64,000 bases of DNA from CAYZRJ01 sp964480825. GTDB lineage: Bacteria; Patescibacteriota; WWE3; UBA101185; UBA10185. A model generated the notes under the pieces. The model saw nothing but the letters and a program-made list of their open reading frames with translations, searched no databases and had not been told where the DNA came from. This document shows positions 33,994 to 42,131 of this stretch, piece after piece; position 1 is the first letter of the stretch, and each line of letters starts with the position of its first letter. The DNA lies in the NCBI GenBank assembly GCA_964480825.1, contig CAYZRJ010000001.1, forward strand, positions 23,754 through 87,753, in the 5' to 3' direction. Position numbers and translations under genes: made by a program.

Positions 33994-34467
33994 TTATTTT
34001 AATTTTTTTAGCATCTGCAAAGCTTTTAATGTGCATCTAATATTGCATATCTTATTGCTTGAGCCCAACATTTTAGCCGAAATATCCTTAATTCCTGCTA
34101 ATTCGACGACGACTCTGACCGAACCCCCTGCGATAATACCCGCACCTTGCGGAGCCGGTTTTAACAATACTACGGCTGATCCGTATTTAGCTTGAACTTC
34201 GTGTGGAATAGAACCGTTTTTCATTTCAACTTTTATCAATTCTTTCTTTGCCATTGTTATGGATTTTGTTATACCCGAAATAACATCCCTACCTCTTCCG
34301 TATCCGGTTCCGACTTGGCCTTTTTTGTCACCTACGACAACAAGCGCAGCAAAACTAACGGTGCTACCACCTTTTGTCTTTTTAGACACACGTTTTATTT
34401 GAATTACGCGTTCTTGAAAGTCATCTGTTCTTACCTGTGTTCTTGGTCCTCTGTTATCGTTTCTCAT
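33994..34467 (-). CDS. rpsE: Ribosomal protein S5
   Basis: 157 aa. FQERVIQIKRVSKKTKGG, FAALVVVGDKKGQVGTGYGRGRDV and APQGAGIIAGGSVRVVVELAGIKD cover the double-stranded-RNA-binding-like N-domain and C-domain. It overlaps rplR by 4 bases. It is part of the 30S decoding/accuracy region. Confidence 0.97.
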   Translation of the reverse strand: MRNDNRGPRTQVRTDDFQERVIQIKRVSKKTKGGSTVSFAALVVVGDKKGQVGTGYGRGRDVISGITKSITMAKKELIKVEMKNGSIPHEVQAKYGSAVVLLKPAPQGAGIIAGGSVRVVVELAGIKDISAKMLGSSNKICNIRCTLKALQMLKKLK

Positions 34468-34823
34468 AATAGTAGGCCTCCTTCTTTGGCGGCATCAGCT
34501 ACGCTTTTCACTCTTCCGTGAAACTTGTAGCCGTTTCTATCAAAAACAGCTTTTTTAATTCCAAGTTTTAATGCTTTTTCAGCCATTAGTTTTCCAACTG
34601 CCTTTGCTGATTCTACTTTAGTGCCTTTTTTGTGCAATGCTTTTACTTCGGACGAAACCGAGACAAGTGTTGTCCTTTTTACATCATCAACAAGTTGAGC
34701 GTAAATGTATTTGTTAGATCTAAAGATTGTAAATCGCGGTTTTTCGGCGTTACCCGAAACTCTACTTCTTATGAGTAGCTTTCGTCTTTCTCTGTTAGTC
34801 TTTCTTAATTTGACGTGGTACAT
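34464..34823 (-). CDS. rplR: Ribosomal protein L18
   Basis: 119 aa. RKLLIRSRVSGNAEKPRFTIFRSNKYIYAQLVDD and the C-terminal DRNGYKFHGRVKSVADAAKEGGL are diagnostic. It binds 5S rRNA in the central protuberance. It follows rplF by 3 bases and overlaps rpsE. Confidence 0.97.
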   Translation of the reverse strand: MYHVKLRKTNRERRKLLIRSRVSGNAEKPRFTIFRSNKYIYAQLVDDVKRTTLVSVSSEVKALHKKGTKVESAKAVGKLMAEKALKLGIKKAVFDRNGYKFHGRVKSVADAAKEGGLLL

Positions 34824-34826
34824 AAT

Positions 34827-35366
34827 TTAGACCTTTCCTGACTTTCCTTGCTTTCTTCTGACAACTTCGGTTGAATACTTTATACCTTTACCTTTGTAAG
34901 GCTCCGGTTTTCTTATTTTTCTGATATTAGCCGCCACTTGACCGACTAATTGTTTATCAAAACCTTTTATGCTTACAAACTGGTTGTCGGTAACAGCAAC
35001 CTCTATTCCGGCCGGAACTATAAAGTCAACCGGATGTGAATACCCCACAGATAAACCCAAATCTTTGCCATTCATTTTTGCTCTGTAGCCGACTCCCACT
35101 AATTCTAATTTCTTTTCAAATCCCTCTAAAACTCCTTTTACCATGTTATTAATCAGCGAACGGGTCATGCCCATGTAAGCACTCGAACTTCTACCCGGTT
35201 TTATAATTTCAACATGTAGTAGGTCTTCAACAATATTTACACTAATTTCGGGCCTTAACTCTAAAGATAAAGAGCCTTTCGGTCCCGTTACTTTAATATT
35301 ACGATCAATTACCGTCACGGTAACCCCGGATTCTATTTTAATAACTTTTTGTCCAATTCTTGACAT
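34827..35366 (-). CDS. rplF: Ribosomal protein L6
   Basis: 179 aa, normal length. MSRIGQKVIKIESGVTV, ELVGVGYRAKMNGKDLGLSVGYSHPV and RKPEPYKGKGIKYSTEVVRRKQGKSG match L6, two repeated alpha/beta domains near the sarcin-ricin loop. It is one base downstream of rpsH. Confidence 0.97.
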   Translation of the reverse strand: MSRIGQKVIKIESGVTVTVIDRNIKVTGPKGSLSLELRPEISVNIVEDLLHVEIIKPGRSSSAYMGMTRSLINNMVKGVLEGFEKKLELVGVGYRAKMNGKDLGLSVGYSHPVDFIVPAGIEVAVTDNQFVSIKGFDKQLVGQVAANIRKIRKPEPYKGKGIKYSTEVVRRKQGKSGKV

Positions 35367-35367
35367 A

Positions 35368-35754
35368 TTATTTGATCTGACAAATTAATTCTCCGCCTAG
35401 TTTCTTCTTTCTGGCTTCTTCGCCGCTCATTATACCTCGTGATGTAGAAACCACCGAAACTCCTAAGCCTGCCTGAACCTTGTGTAATTCATTGTAACCT
35501 CTGTATTGGCGTCTTCCTGACTTCGAAATTCTTTGTACATCAGTTACCAGCGGTATTTTACCTTCGTAGGCTAAGGTCAGATTTAACCTCTTAAACTGAC
35601 CTTCTTTAAATATCTTCACTTCAGATAAGAATCCGCGATCTTTGAGTACTTTTGCAACAGACTCACATTCTTTAGAGTAAAAAGATTCAACAGACTTTTT
35701 TCTAGCCATTGATGCGTTTTTTATTGAGCTAAGCATTTCAGACATTCTATCCAT
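35368..35754 (-). CDS. rpsH: Ribosomal protein S8
   Basis: 128 aa. MSEMLSSIKNASMARKKSVE at the N-terminus and STSRGIMSGEEARKKKLGGELICQ at the C-terminus (S-T-S-x-G motif) are typical. It binds the central domain of 16S rRNA; in many bacteria it also represses the spc operon, though no S8-binding leader was identified here. It lies 18 bases after rpsN. Confidence 0.97.
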   Translation of the reverse strand: MDRMSEMLSSIKNASMARKKSVESFYSKECESVAKVLKDRGFLSEVKIFKEGQFKRLNLTLAYEGKIPLVTDVQRISKSGRRQYRGYNELHKVQAGLGVSVVSTSRGIMSGEEARKKKLGGELICQIK

Positions 35755-35772
35755 TATTTTTATCCTTTCGCA

Positions 35773-35958
35773 TTACCAGCTTGCCTTTCTCACACCGGGA
35801 AGATCCCCACGATGAGCCATTTCTCTAAAACATCTTCGACATATTTTAAATCTTCTATAATATCCGTGGGCACTCCCGCAAACAGGACATCGGTTATATT
35901 CTCTAACCTTAAATTTTTGTTCTTTTGCATGTCTTGCTATCATCGATTTTTTTGCCAT
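35773..35958 (-). CDS. rpsN: Ribosomal protein S14, zinc type
   Basis: 61 aa. The short zinc-binding form: [20 protein letters not shown] (four cysteines as two CxxC) and then [18 protein letters not shown]. It assembles into the 30S head. It is preceded by a 67-base gap holding two tandem hairpins (35997-36019). Confidence 0.97.
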   Translation of the reverse strand: MAKKSMIARHAKEQKFKVREYNRCPVCGSAHGYYRRFKICRRCFREMAHRGDLPGVRKASW

Positions 35959-35996
35959 AATTTCGAGTGAAATGAGAAATTATATGAGGAAGCGCA

Positions 35997-36019
35997 GGTG
36001 CAAAGCACCGAGCAAGCTC
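35997..36019 (-). promoter_or_regulatory. Tandem mini-hairpin pair between rplE and rpsN
   Basis: GAGC-AA-GCTC (36010-36019) and GGTGC-AAA-GCACC (35997-36009) lie back to back in the 67-base gap, a few bases after the rplE stop. Both are on the minus-strand mRNA. The wider gap also contains a TATATGAG/CTCATATA pairing around them. Confidence 0.65.
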
Positions 36020-36025
36020 ATATAT

Positions 36026-36580
36026 TTATCTTCCTTTCTCCTCCTTTACAAACGGTATTCCTAATTCCTTTATCAAAAATCTGTTTGCTTCTATATCCCT
36101 TTTGCTAATAACAATAGTCAATTGTAATCCTCTTATACCTTTGGTGTTGTTCTGATTTACCTCAGGGAATATAACATGTTCTCTTACTCCAACGGAATAG
36201 TTTCCGTTGTCGTCAAAAGCATCTTTACTCAAACCTCTAAAATCGCGGACTCTGGGTAAAGCAATATTTACGAATTTATCTAAAAATGCCCACATTCTTT
36301 CGCCTCTTAAGGTTGCGGTATACCCTACGACATCGTTTTGTCTAATTTTAAAGCTGGCGATGGACAATCTTGCAGATCTTGGACTCGGTTTTTGACCAAC
36401 TAAGGCTGTTAAATCGGCAACGAATGATTCTACGGCTTCACGATTCTCCCTAAAAGGGCCTATTCCTGCGTTAACCACTATTTTTTGGATTCTGGGCACG
36501 TCCATAACATTTGCATATTTAAATTCTGCAATCATTTTGGGAACTATTATTTCGTTGTATTTTTGCTTTAATCTATTCAT
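36026..36580 (-). CDS. rplE: Ribosomal protein L5
   Basis: 184 aa. [75 protein letters not shown] and [27 protein letters not shown] identify L5. It contacts 5S rRNA and the P-site tRNA. Overlaps rplX by 4 bases. Followed by the tandem hairpins before rpsN. Confidence 0.97.
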   Translation of the reverse strand: MNRLKQKYNEIIVPKMIAEFKYANVMDVPRIQKIVVNAGIGPFRENREAVESFVADLTALVGQKPSPRSARLSIASFKIRQNDVVGYTATLRGERMWAFLDKFVNIALPRVRDFRGLSKDAFDDNGNYSVGVREHVIFPEVNQNNTKGIRGLQLTIVISKRDIEANRFLIKELGIPFVKEEKGR

Positions 36581-36810
36581 TTTTTCCCATCCACTACCAT
36601 AGCATTAGACACATGGATTGGTCTTTCTACACTTATTATTCCGCCCTCTTTTGATACAGCACCCGGTTTGACATGCCTTTTTACAATATTTACACCTTCA
36701 ACTAAGATCTTGGCCTTGGCTTCGTAAATTTTCAGGACTTTACCCGTTTTGCCTTTGTCTTTTCCTGTTATTATTTTTACTTTGTCGTTTGTGTGTATTC
36801 GCATCACCAC
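36577..36810 (-). CDS. rplX: Ribosomal protein L24 (short)
   Basis: 77 aa, shorter than the usual ~100. The KOW core is intact: [20 protein letters not shown] and [34 protein letters not shown]. The C-terminal extension is missing, as is common in reduced genomes. It overlaps rplN by 7 bases and rplE by 4. Confidence 0.96.
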   Translation of the reverse strand: MVMRIHTNDKVKIITGKDKGKTGKVLKIYEAKAKILVEGVNIVKRHVKPGAVSKEGGIISVERPIHVSNAMVVDGKK

Positions 36811-37172
36811 ACCTCCTTAGCTAACGAAGCTATCTTAACAAAACCGCGATCTCTAACTTCTCTTGCGATAGGCCCGAAAATGCGGGTACCAACCAAAGTT
36901 TTTTCTTTATCAATAATAACTGCCGCGTTATCGGAAAATCTTAGATAACTGCCGTCTTTTCGTCTGACTTCTTTTCTACTTCTAACCAAAACCGCTTTTA
37001 CAATGGAATGGTCTTTTACAACACCGACCGAAGATGCGCCTTTTACAACAACCGTTATGATGTCGCCTACTTTGGCTACTTTAACTCTTGAACCACCGGG
37101 TATGCCGACCAACTTTAATCTTTTGGCTCCCGAATTATCAGCCGAATTGATTACTGCACCTACCGGTATCAT
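36804..37172 (-). CDS. rplN: Ribosomal protein L14
   Basis: 122 aa, full length. [59 protein letters not shown] and [28 protein letters not shown] are diagnostic. It forms bridges to the 30S subunit with L19. One base separates it from rpsQ. Confidence 0.97.
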   Translation of the reverse strand: MIPVGAVINSADNSGAKRLKLVGIPGGSRVKVAKVGDIITVVVKGASSVGVVKDHSIVKAVLVRSRKEVRRKDGSYLRFSDNAAVIIDKEKTLVGTRIFGPIAREVRDRGFVKIASLAKEVW

Positions 37173-37173
37173 A

Positions 37174-37419
37174 TTAGACCTTTTTCCCTTCTGATTTAGT
37201 AACGACTATCCACGAGCAATCTTTAGAAAACGGGCGTGATTCTTCGATGTTTACCGTGTCTCCAATGTTAACATCAACTGCAACGTGTACTAAAAATCTT
37301 TTTGTAGTTCTGATATTTTTACCGTATATTTTATGTTTTTTTGGCATATCTACGGCAACAACAACAGTTTTCTGCATTTTTTTTGATACTATTTTACCTG
37401 TGTATGTTCTTTTGCTCAT
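37174..37419 (-). CDS. rpsQ: Ribosomal protein S17
   Basis: 81 aa. TYTGKIVSKKMQKTVVVAVD, PKKHKIYGKNIRTTKRFLVH and NIGDTVNIEESRPFSKDCSWIV follow the family. A primary 16S rRNA binder of the 5' domain. It shares one base with rpmC. Confidence 0.97.
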   Translation of the reverse strand: MSKRTYTGKIVSKKMQKTVVVAVDMPKKHKIYGKNIRTTKRFLVHVAVDVNIGDTVNIEESRPFSKDCSWIVVTKSEGKKV

Positions 37420-37628
37420 TATTTAACCTCAACAGCCTTTAAAATTTGTTTTTCTTTCAAAATACTAAGAATCCGAGCTATATCTTTTCGTAAATTTCTG
37501 GGTTTCTTAACATTCTTTTCTTTTCTATTCAAAACAGACATACTAACCTCTTTTAACTCTTTTCTCAAGCTTTTTAGCTGTTCTAACAATTCCTTGTCTT
37601 TTTTAGATCTTAAGTCTTTTGCTTGCAT
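37419..37628 (-). CDS. rpmC: Ribosomal protein L29
   Basis: 69 aa helical hairpin. MQAKDLRSKKDKELLEQLKSLRKELKEVSMSVLNRK and NLRKDIARILSILKEKQ fit L29, near the exit tunnel. Four bases after rplP. Confidence 0.93.
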   Translation of the reverse strand: MQAKDLRSKKDKELLEQLKSLRKELKEVSMSVLNRKEKNVKKPRNLRKDIARILSILKEKQILKAVEVK

Positions 37629-37632
37629 CGTG

Positions 37633-38043
37633 TCATTCCTCTTTTGCTAAAAATTTGGTAGCGATCGGCAACTTGTGTGAAGCTTTTCTGAATGCGTCTT
37701 TTGCGAGATCTTTACTCAAACCGGATAATTCAAATATTATTTTTCCCGGTTTAATAACTGCCGCGTAATGGTCGGTTGCTGCTTTACCACTGCCCATTCT
37801 TGTTTCCGCCGGTTTTTTAACAACTGCTTTGTCGGGAAATACCATAATCCAAAGTTTTCCTCCGCGTTTTGTGGCGTGGGCAATTGTTTTACGAGCTGAT
37901 TCTATCTGCCGCGATGTTAATAAACCTCTTCCCAATGCTTTTAATGCGTAATCGCCAAACGAGATACGCGACCCTCTGGTTGCAATACCTTTGTTATTGC
38001 CTCTTTGCTGCTTTCTATACTTAACTTTCTTTGGCATCAACAT
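37633..38043 (-). CDS. rplP: Ribosomal protein L16
   Basis: 136 aa from the ATG at 38043 (a second in-frame ATG two codons later starts the usual MPKKVKYRKQQRG). GSRISFGDYALKALGRGLLTSRQIESARKTI and MGSGKAATDHYAAVIKPGKIIFEL are the family motifs. It sits at the A-site side of the peptidyl-transferase centre. Nineteen bases after rpsC. Confidence 0.97.
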   Translation of the reverse strand: MLMPKKVKYRKQQRGNNKGIATRGSRISFGDYALKALGRGLLTSRQIESARKTIAHATKRGGKLWIMVFPDKAVVKKPAETRMGSGKAATDHYAAVIKPGKIIFELSGLSKDLAKDAFRKASHKLPIATKFLAKEE

Positions 38044-38062
38044 ATTTGCGTTTGACTCTTAA

Positions 38063-38695
38063 TTAAAGTTCAACCTCCCCTTTGTAAATCCATACTTTAA
38101 TGCCAATAACACCAAAAAGTAATTTACAATCCAATTGCGCGTAATCAATGGTTGCTCTCAAAGTCTGAAGTGGGACCGAACCTACAACAAACTGCTCGGT
38201 TCTTGATATCGTATTACTTCCGCTTAAAACTCCCGACATTCTTATTTTTATACCCTTTGCTCCTTTATCAATCGCGGCGTTTGATGCGAATACGCAAACT
38301 CTTCGGTAAGGAATACGCCTTTTCATTTGTCTACAAATATAATCGGCAACCAGCTGTGCTTCTATTTCTGATACTTTAACCTCTTCGGCTGTAATCTTAA
38401 TTTTTGCATTGGTCATAGCCTTAAGTTCTTTTTCTAAACTTTCAACACCGGAGCCGCCTTTTCCTATAACCAATCCCGGTTTAGACACTTTTATAAATAA
38501 GCTGATTTCATTTTCGGTGCGTTCAATATCAATAACTTTTAATCCCGCTTGACTAAGTTTTTTTCTCAAAAATTCTCTGATTTTTAAATCTTCAAGTATG
38601 TTGCGGGCATAAGTAGCTTTGTCCCCAAACCAACGGGAACTCCAGTCTCTTGATATTCCTAATCTATACCCTATCGGGTTTATTTTTTGGCCCAT
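38063..38695 (-). CDS. rpsC: Ribosomal protein S3
   Basis: 210 aa from the ATG at 38695, chosen because MGQKINPIGYRLGISRDWSSRWFGD is the universal S3 N-terminus; the longer frame back to 38824 would overlap rplV by 145 bases. KVSKPGLVIGKGGSGVESLEKEL is the KH-domain GXXG loop, and ARMSGVLSG-like and TLRATIDYAQLDCKLLFGVIGIKVWIYKGE end the protein. The true start overlaps the rplV end by 16 bases. The KH domain contacts mRNA at the entry channel. Confidence 0.96.
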   Translation of the reverse strand: MGQKINPIGYRLGISRDWSSRWFGDKATYARNILEDLKIREFLRKKLSQAGLKVIDIERTENEISLFIKVSKPGLVIGKGGSGVESLEKELKAMTNAKIKITAEEVKVSEIEAQLVADYICRQMKRRIPYRRVCVFASNAAIDKGAKGIKIRMSGVLSGSNTISRTEQFVVGSVPLQTLRATIDYAQLDCKLLFGVIGIKVWIYKGEVEL

Positions 38696-39069
38696 ATTTT
38701 TGACGGCTTTGCCACCCTTTCGCTCAAACCAACGTAAATATTCGAAGTTCTTTTTAAAATAGGGCTCATTCTGGATTTTGCAACAATACGTCCTCTTTTC
38801 ATTGTTGGCCCGGGGCCTACCCAAACTTCAGAAACAAAAAGTTTGTTGTTTGCTAACTGATTGTTGTGTTTAGCGTTGGCTTCAGCAGATTTTAAAACTT
38901 TTAAAATCATGTCTGATCCCTTTGTTGTATCAAAAGTCAAAATAACCTTGGCGTCAGTAACGCCTTTACCTCTTATCAGGTCAGCAACAGGAGCAACCTT
39001 TTTAGGAGATATTCTGGCACCAAGATGTTTTGCGTACACAGTTGATATGTCTAAAATACTTTTTTTCAT
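38680..39069 (-). CDS. rplV: Ribosomal protein L22
   Basis: 129 aa. YAKHLGARISPKKVAPVADLIRGK, AEANAKHNNQLANNKLFVSEVWVGPGPTMKRGRIVAKSRM and ILKRTSNIYVGLSERV follow L22, whose beta-hairpin lines the exit tunnel. The start at 39069 is preceded by a tandem hairpin pair whose second stem holds AAAGGA, eight bases before the ATG. Confidence 0.97.
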   Translation of the reverse strand: MKKSILDISTVYAKHLGARISPKKVAPVADLIRGKGVTDAKVILTFDTTKGSDMILKVLKSAEANAKHNNQLANNKLFVSEVWVGPGPTMKRGRIVAKSRMSPILKRTSNIYVGLSERVAKPSKIWAKK

Positions 39070-39073
39070 AGTC

Positions 39074-39102
39074 TAGTCCTTTGGGACGGACGCTTTAGCG
39101 TC
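39074..39102 (-). promoter_or_regulatory. Tandem mini-hairpin pair between rpsS and rplV
   Basis: On the mRNA the order is GACGC-UAAA-GCGUC (39089-39102), then GUCC-CAAA-GGAC (39076-39087). The rpsS stop UGA opens hairpin 1 and reads UGA-CGC-UAA in frame, a second stop in the loop. The 14 bases TAGTCCTTTGGGAC at 39074-39087 recur exactly at 46024-46037. AAAGGA of hairpin 2 lies eight bases before the rplV ATG. Confidence 0.7.
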
Positions 39103-39388
39103 ACTTTGTAGCTTCGGGTGCTACGCCTTTCTTTGATGAGTGAGCTCTAAAGGTTCTTGTAGGTGCAAACTCTCCTAACTTATGACCAACCATAGCTTCG
39201 GACACAAAAATCGGCAAAAACTTCTTGCCGTTGTAGACTTCTATTGTCATTCCAACCATTTCCGGAATAACCGTGGATCTTCTTGACCATGTTTTTATAC
39301 CGGATTTAGAACCGGTTTCTTTGGCTTTTAAAACCCTTTGTTGTAGTTTTTCTTCTATATAAAATCCTTTTCTAAGTGACCTACTCAT
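39101..39388 (-). CDS. rpsS: Ribosomal protein S19
   Basis: 95 aa. [71 protein letters not shown] is typical. It lies in the 30S head near A-site tRNA. The stop TGA is followed in frame by CGC TAA inside a hairpin (39074-39102). Eleven bases downstream of rplB. Confidence 0.97.
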   Translation of the reverse strand: MSRSLRKGFYIEEKLQQRVLKAKETGSKSGIKTWSRRSTVIPEMVGMTIEVYNGKKFLPIFVSEAMVGHKLGEFAPTRTFRAHSSKKGVAPEATK

Positions 39389-39398
39389 AGTTTTATCC

Positions 39399-40226
39399 TC
39401 ACTTTAAGTGCCTTGATTTCACAACTGTATAATCTGTTTGATGTCTTTTTCTGGTTCTAACGCCTCTTGCAGGCTTGCCCCATGGTGTTTTTGGTCCGGG
39501 CATACCAATACCGGTTGTCTTGTAAGAACCTCCGTGCGGGTGACCTTTTTTAGGATTACCCATCGCGACACCTCTAACTGTCGGTCTAACACCCAAATGT
39601 CGATTTCTTCCGGCTTTACCCAAGCGTACATTTCGTTGTTCCATGTTGGTCAAGGCACCTATTGTAGCATAACAGCGCCCAGAAATCCTTTTTACTTCGC
39701 CGCTCGGCATCTTTAAATTTATCATTCCGGCATCTTTTGCTATAACAACAGCGTAGCCACCTGCCCCACGAATTAAAACACCGCCTTGACCCGGATTTAG
39801 CTCAACATTGTGTACCTGCATGCCCAAGGGAATATTTTCTAAAGGCATCGCGTTTCCGGCTGTTGGCTCGCTTTTCTCGCCGGAGAAAAGTATCATTCCG
39901 GTCTTTACGCCCTCGGCGGCTAAAATATATCGTTTTTCCCCGTCAACATAAGACAATAGTGCTATATGCGGACCTCGGTTCGGATCATATTCAATCGAAA
40001 GAACTTTTGCCGGAATATCTTTTTTATCGCGTTTAAAATCTATAATTCTATACAATTTTCTCGAACCTATTGATTGATGTCTCACAGATACTCTTCCACC
40101 ACTTCTTCCTTTGGCACCACGAATACTTAAAGTTAACCCTTTCTCAGGACGAACTTTATCAACTTCTCTTACCAAAGTTTTTTGTGAACGCTTAGATGAA
40201 GTTGTTGGTTTATATGTTCTAATCAT
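39399..40226 (-). CDS. rplB: Ribosomal protein L2
   Basis: 275 aa, full length. GRNNRGRISVRH-equivalent block is [49 protein letters not shown] and [23 protein letters not shown] contain the conserved His of the peptidyl-transferase-assembly region. It overlaps rplW by 4 bases. Confidence 0.97.
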   Translation of the reverse strand: MIRTYKPTTSSKRSQKTLVREVDKVRPEKGLTLSIRGAKGRSGGRVSVRHQSIGSRKLYRIIDFKRDKKDIPAKVLSIEYDPNRGPHIALLSYVDGEKRYILAAEGVKTGMILFSGEKSEPTAGNAMPLENIPLGMQVHNVELNPGQGGVLIRGAGGYAVVIAKDAGMINLKMPSGEVKRISGRCYATIGALTNMEQRNVRLGKAGRNRHLGVRPTVRGVAMGNPKKGHPHGGSYKTTGIGMPGPKTPWGKPARGVRTRKRHQTDYTVVKSRHLK

Positions 40227-40525
40227 TTTTGCGCTTTCTCGTGCGGTGCGACATCAATTTTTTGACCTTCTTTTATAGTAACAATTACCTTTTTTCTTTT
40301 GGCGGTTTTTTTAAATCTGCCTGATTTACCCATTCTTCTTTTTTTACCCGGCAAAATTATAACGTGAACTGACGTAACGTCAACGTTATAAAGTTTTTTG
40401 AGTTCTCGTTTAACTGTTCCTGCACTGGCGTCCTCGGTAACATGAAAAACGTATTTACCGTTTTCACTCAACCACATGCTTTTTTCGGTAATTATTGGTT
40501 TTAATACAAAGGCACTTATTCTCAT
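40223..40525 (-). CDS. rplW: Ribosomal protein L23
   Basis: 100 aa. LKPIITEKSMWLSENGKYVFHVTEDASAGTVKRELKKLYNVDVTSVHVI is the family core, with a basic loop PGKKRRMGKSGRFKKTAKRKKVIV. It forms the docking site for trigger factor and SRP at the tunnel exit. Shares one base with rplD. Confidence 0.97.
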   Translation of the reverse strand: MRISAFVLKPIITEKSMWLSENGKYVFHVTEDASAGTVKRELKKLYNVDVTSVHVIILPGKKRRMGKSGRFKKTAKRKKVIVTIKEGQKIDVAPHEKAQK

Positions 40526-41118
40526 TATTTACCTCCCAATCTTTGTTCTAATTTTTCGACTGCATTCTTTGAAAATACTATATTATCAGCTCTAACCACT
40601 TGGTAAGCGTTAAGTCTGGTAGCATCGGCCAGATCAACGTCTTTAATATTTCGCAGGCTTGTGCTGATTTCTCTTGTAAGAATGTCGGCAACAAACAACG
40701 TCTTTCTGTTTAGTTTTAATGTCTTTAGTAGCTTTGATGCATCTTTGGTTTTACCTTTTAGTGCATCAAATGAAGAAACAACGATCAAGTTATCCTCTTT
40801 TACTTTTTCTATCACGGCAGTTATCAACGCGGTATTCTTTAAATCTTTGCTAATATCTAAATTCCAACTTTTTGGTTTTGGACCAAAAACAATACCTCCG
40901 TGTCTCCAAAGAGGTGTTCTTTTACTGCCCACTCTTGCTCGACCCGTACCTTTTTGTGCCCAGGGTTTAATTCCGCTTCCAGATACCTCACCTCTGGTTT
41001 TTGTAGACGATGTACCTTGTCTTTGGTTGGCCATATACACTCTTAGATATTGATTTAAAACCTCGGGTTTGGGATCAACACCAAATATTTTTTTGTTTAA
41101 AGTCAGTTCTATTTTCAT
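40525..41118 (-). CDS. rplD: Ribosomal protein L4
   Basis: 197 aa. Loop residues QRQGTSSTKTRGEVSGSGIKPWAQKGTGRARVGSKRTPLWRHGGIVFGPKPK form the tunnel-lining extension; KNTALITAVIEKVKEDNLIVV ends the core. In gamma-proteobacteria L4 also controls the S10 operon by attenuation; whether that applies here is unknown. It is preceded by a tandem hairpin pair (41126-41153). Confidence 0.97.
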   Translation of the reverse strand: MKIELTLNKKIFGVDPKPEVLNQYLRVYMANQRQGTSSTKTRGEVSGSGIKPWAQKGTGRARVGSKRTPLWRHGGIVFGPKPKSWNLDISKDLKNTALITAVIEKVKEDNLIVVSSFDALKGKTKDASKLLKTLKLNRKTLFVADILTREISTSLRNIKDVDLADATRLNAYQVVRADNIVFSKNAVEKLEQRLGGK

Positions 41119-41125
41119 ATATTTA

Positions 41126-41153
41126 GACGGTACTCCGTCGGACGCTTAGCGTC
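41126..41153 (-). promoter_or_regulatory. Tandem mini-hairpin pair between rplC and rplD
   Basis: On the mRNA the order is GACGC-UAA-GCGUC (41141-41153), then GACGG-AGUA-CCGUC (41126-41139). The rplC stop UGA is followed in frame by CGC and UAA, the latter in the loop of hairpin 1. A GGAG falls in hairpin 2, 14 bases before the rplD ATG. Confidence 0.65.
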
Positions 41154-41592
41154 ATTCAACAACCTTTATCTTTAAAGCAGAGTTTCTGCTTCCCGGAACC
41201 GGTCCGGAAACCAATAGCTCTTTTTTTTCGGTATTAACACCGACTATTTTTAAACCCTTTATTGTTACCGTATCATTGCCGTGTCGTCCTGCCATTTTTT
41301 TACCCTTAAAAACTCTTCCGGGAGTTTGACCTCCGACAGCACCCGCCGAACGTGGTTTTGTAGACTGACCTCGTGTTGCCATTTCTCCGTGAAAACCCCA
41401 TTTTTTCATGGCACCGGTCCAACCTTTACCTTTGGACGTTCCGGTTACTACAACATCTTTATTGGATAAATTTTCGGCAATATCAGATGAGCACAGAACT
41501 TTGGTAACTGTAATAACAGCTCCAGTATCGCTAAAAATTTGCGACATCTCCTGTTTTATTCCTTTTATTAATATTTTTTCTTTCTGTTCCAT
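41152..41592 (-). CDS. rplC: Ribosomal protein L3, internally shortened
   Basis: 146 aa from the ATG at 41592; a TTG at 41634 could add 14 residues. C-terminal half is complete: VTGTSKGKGWTGAMKKWGFHGEMATRGQSTKPRSAGAVGGQTPGRVFKGKKMAGRHGND and SGPVPGSRNSALKIKV. The N-terminal strand (ILIKGIKQEMSQIF-SDTGAVITVTKV) is there, but the middle segment that in most bacteria carries the YNAVQLGF-type block and a helical region is missing, giving about 60 residues less than usual. It follows a leader ORF and a terminator hairpin (41597-41701). Confidence 0.93.
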   Translation of the reverse strand: MEQKEKILIKGIKQEMSQIFSDTGAVITVTKVLCSSDIAENLSNKDVVVTGTSKGKGWTGAMKKWGFHGEMATRGQSTKPRSAGAVGGQTPGRVFKGKKMAGRHGNDTVTIKGLKIVGVNTEKKELLVSGPVPGSRNSALKIKVVE

Positions 41593-41596
41593 ATTT

Positions 41597-41701
41597 CTAC
41601 GAGCTTGCGAGTGGAAATACTTTGGCAAAACCAAAATATATCCTCAAAAAAAATGCGCCCGAAGGACGCAAAAAACGCACCTTAGATTGTAAAAAACTCA
41701 A
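41597..41701 (-). CDS. Possible leader ORF upstream of rplC
   Basis: 34 codons, TTG start at 41701, TAG at 41597-41599, only four bases before the rplC ATG at 41592 and in another frame. AAAAGGA precedes the TTG by six bases, directly after the tandem hairpins of 41717-41742. The terminator hairpin at 41646-41670 lies inside the ORF. The predicted peptide is hydrophobic with L, F and R and has no known relatives that I recognise. It may equally be chance in a 210-base gap. Confidence 0.35.
   Translation of the reverse strand: MSFLQSKVRFLRPSGAFFLRIYFGFAKVFPLASS
41646..41670 (-). terminator. Intrinsic terminator in the rpsJ-rplC gap
   Basis: On the minus strand GCGTCC-TTC-GGGCGC (with one T-G pair, plus a closing T-A) is followed by ATTTTTTTT. 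It is 54 bases before the rplC ATG, so it separates rplC and downstream genes from rpsJ unless read through. Confidence 0.75.
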
Positions 41702-41716
41702 TTAAGTTCCTTTTGG

Positions 41717-41742
41717 GCCGTAAACGGCTCGCGCTGAAGCGC
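41717..41742 (-). promoter_or_regulatory. Tandem mini-hairpin pair in the rpsJ-rplC gap
   Basis: On the mRNA the order is GCGC-UUCA-GCGC (41731-41742), then GCCG-UUUA-CGGC (41717-41728). It is immediately followed by CCCAAAAGGAACUUAAUUG, which resembles the CCCAAAGGAC of the rplV and rpsG sites and carries the site for the possible leader ORF. Confidence 0.6.
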
Positions 41743-41802
41743 TAAGTTTTTTATCATTTTTTTAAACATACCCACTAACAGGGCTCTCAGACCGATAATT
41801 TA

Positions 41803-42123
41803 TCACATTTTAAGTGAAATACCAACACCTGCGGGCAAGCTCAACCTGGAAAGGCTTTCCACAGTAGAACTCGTTGGATTTAAGACTTCTATAACCCTTT
41901 TGTGGGTTCTTAATTCGAACTGCTCACGCGATCTTTTATCAATGTGTGGCCCTCTAATCACTGTGAAACGTTCGATTCTGGTCGGTAACGGAACGGGACC
42001 TACAATTTTGGCACCTGTTCTTATTGCAGTATCAATAATTTTAGAACAACTTATGTCTATAATTCTACTGTCATATGATTTGAGCTTTATTCTTATTTTT
42101 GCCTCTTTTTGTACTTTCGCCAT
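41803..42123 (-). CDS. rpsJ: Ribosomal protein S10
   Basis: 106 aa. [74 protein letters not shown] is the complete S10 core. It ends with two stops in frame (TGA TAA). A terminator ends nine bases before its ATG, so its expression depends on read-through or on a promoter inside tuf. It also serves as NusE in antitermination. Confidence 0.97.
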   Translation of the reverse strand: MAKVQKEAKIRIKLKSYDSRIIDISCSKIIDTAIRTGAKIVGPVPLPTRIERFTVIRGPHIDKRSREQFELRTHKRVIEVLNPTSSTVESLSRLSLPAGVGISLKM

Positions 42124-42131
42124 ATACCGCC

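Noticed and set aside
34824..34826. Missing L30 gene as a gene loss specific to this organism
   Set aside because: Absence of L30 is a known general feature of CPR genomes, so it supports the lineage call but is not novel.
38696..38824. N-terminal extension of S3
   Set aside because: The conserved S3 start is MGQKINPIGYRLG at 38695. The extension would overlap rplV and does not match the family.
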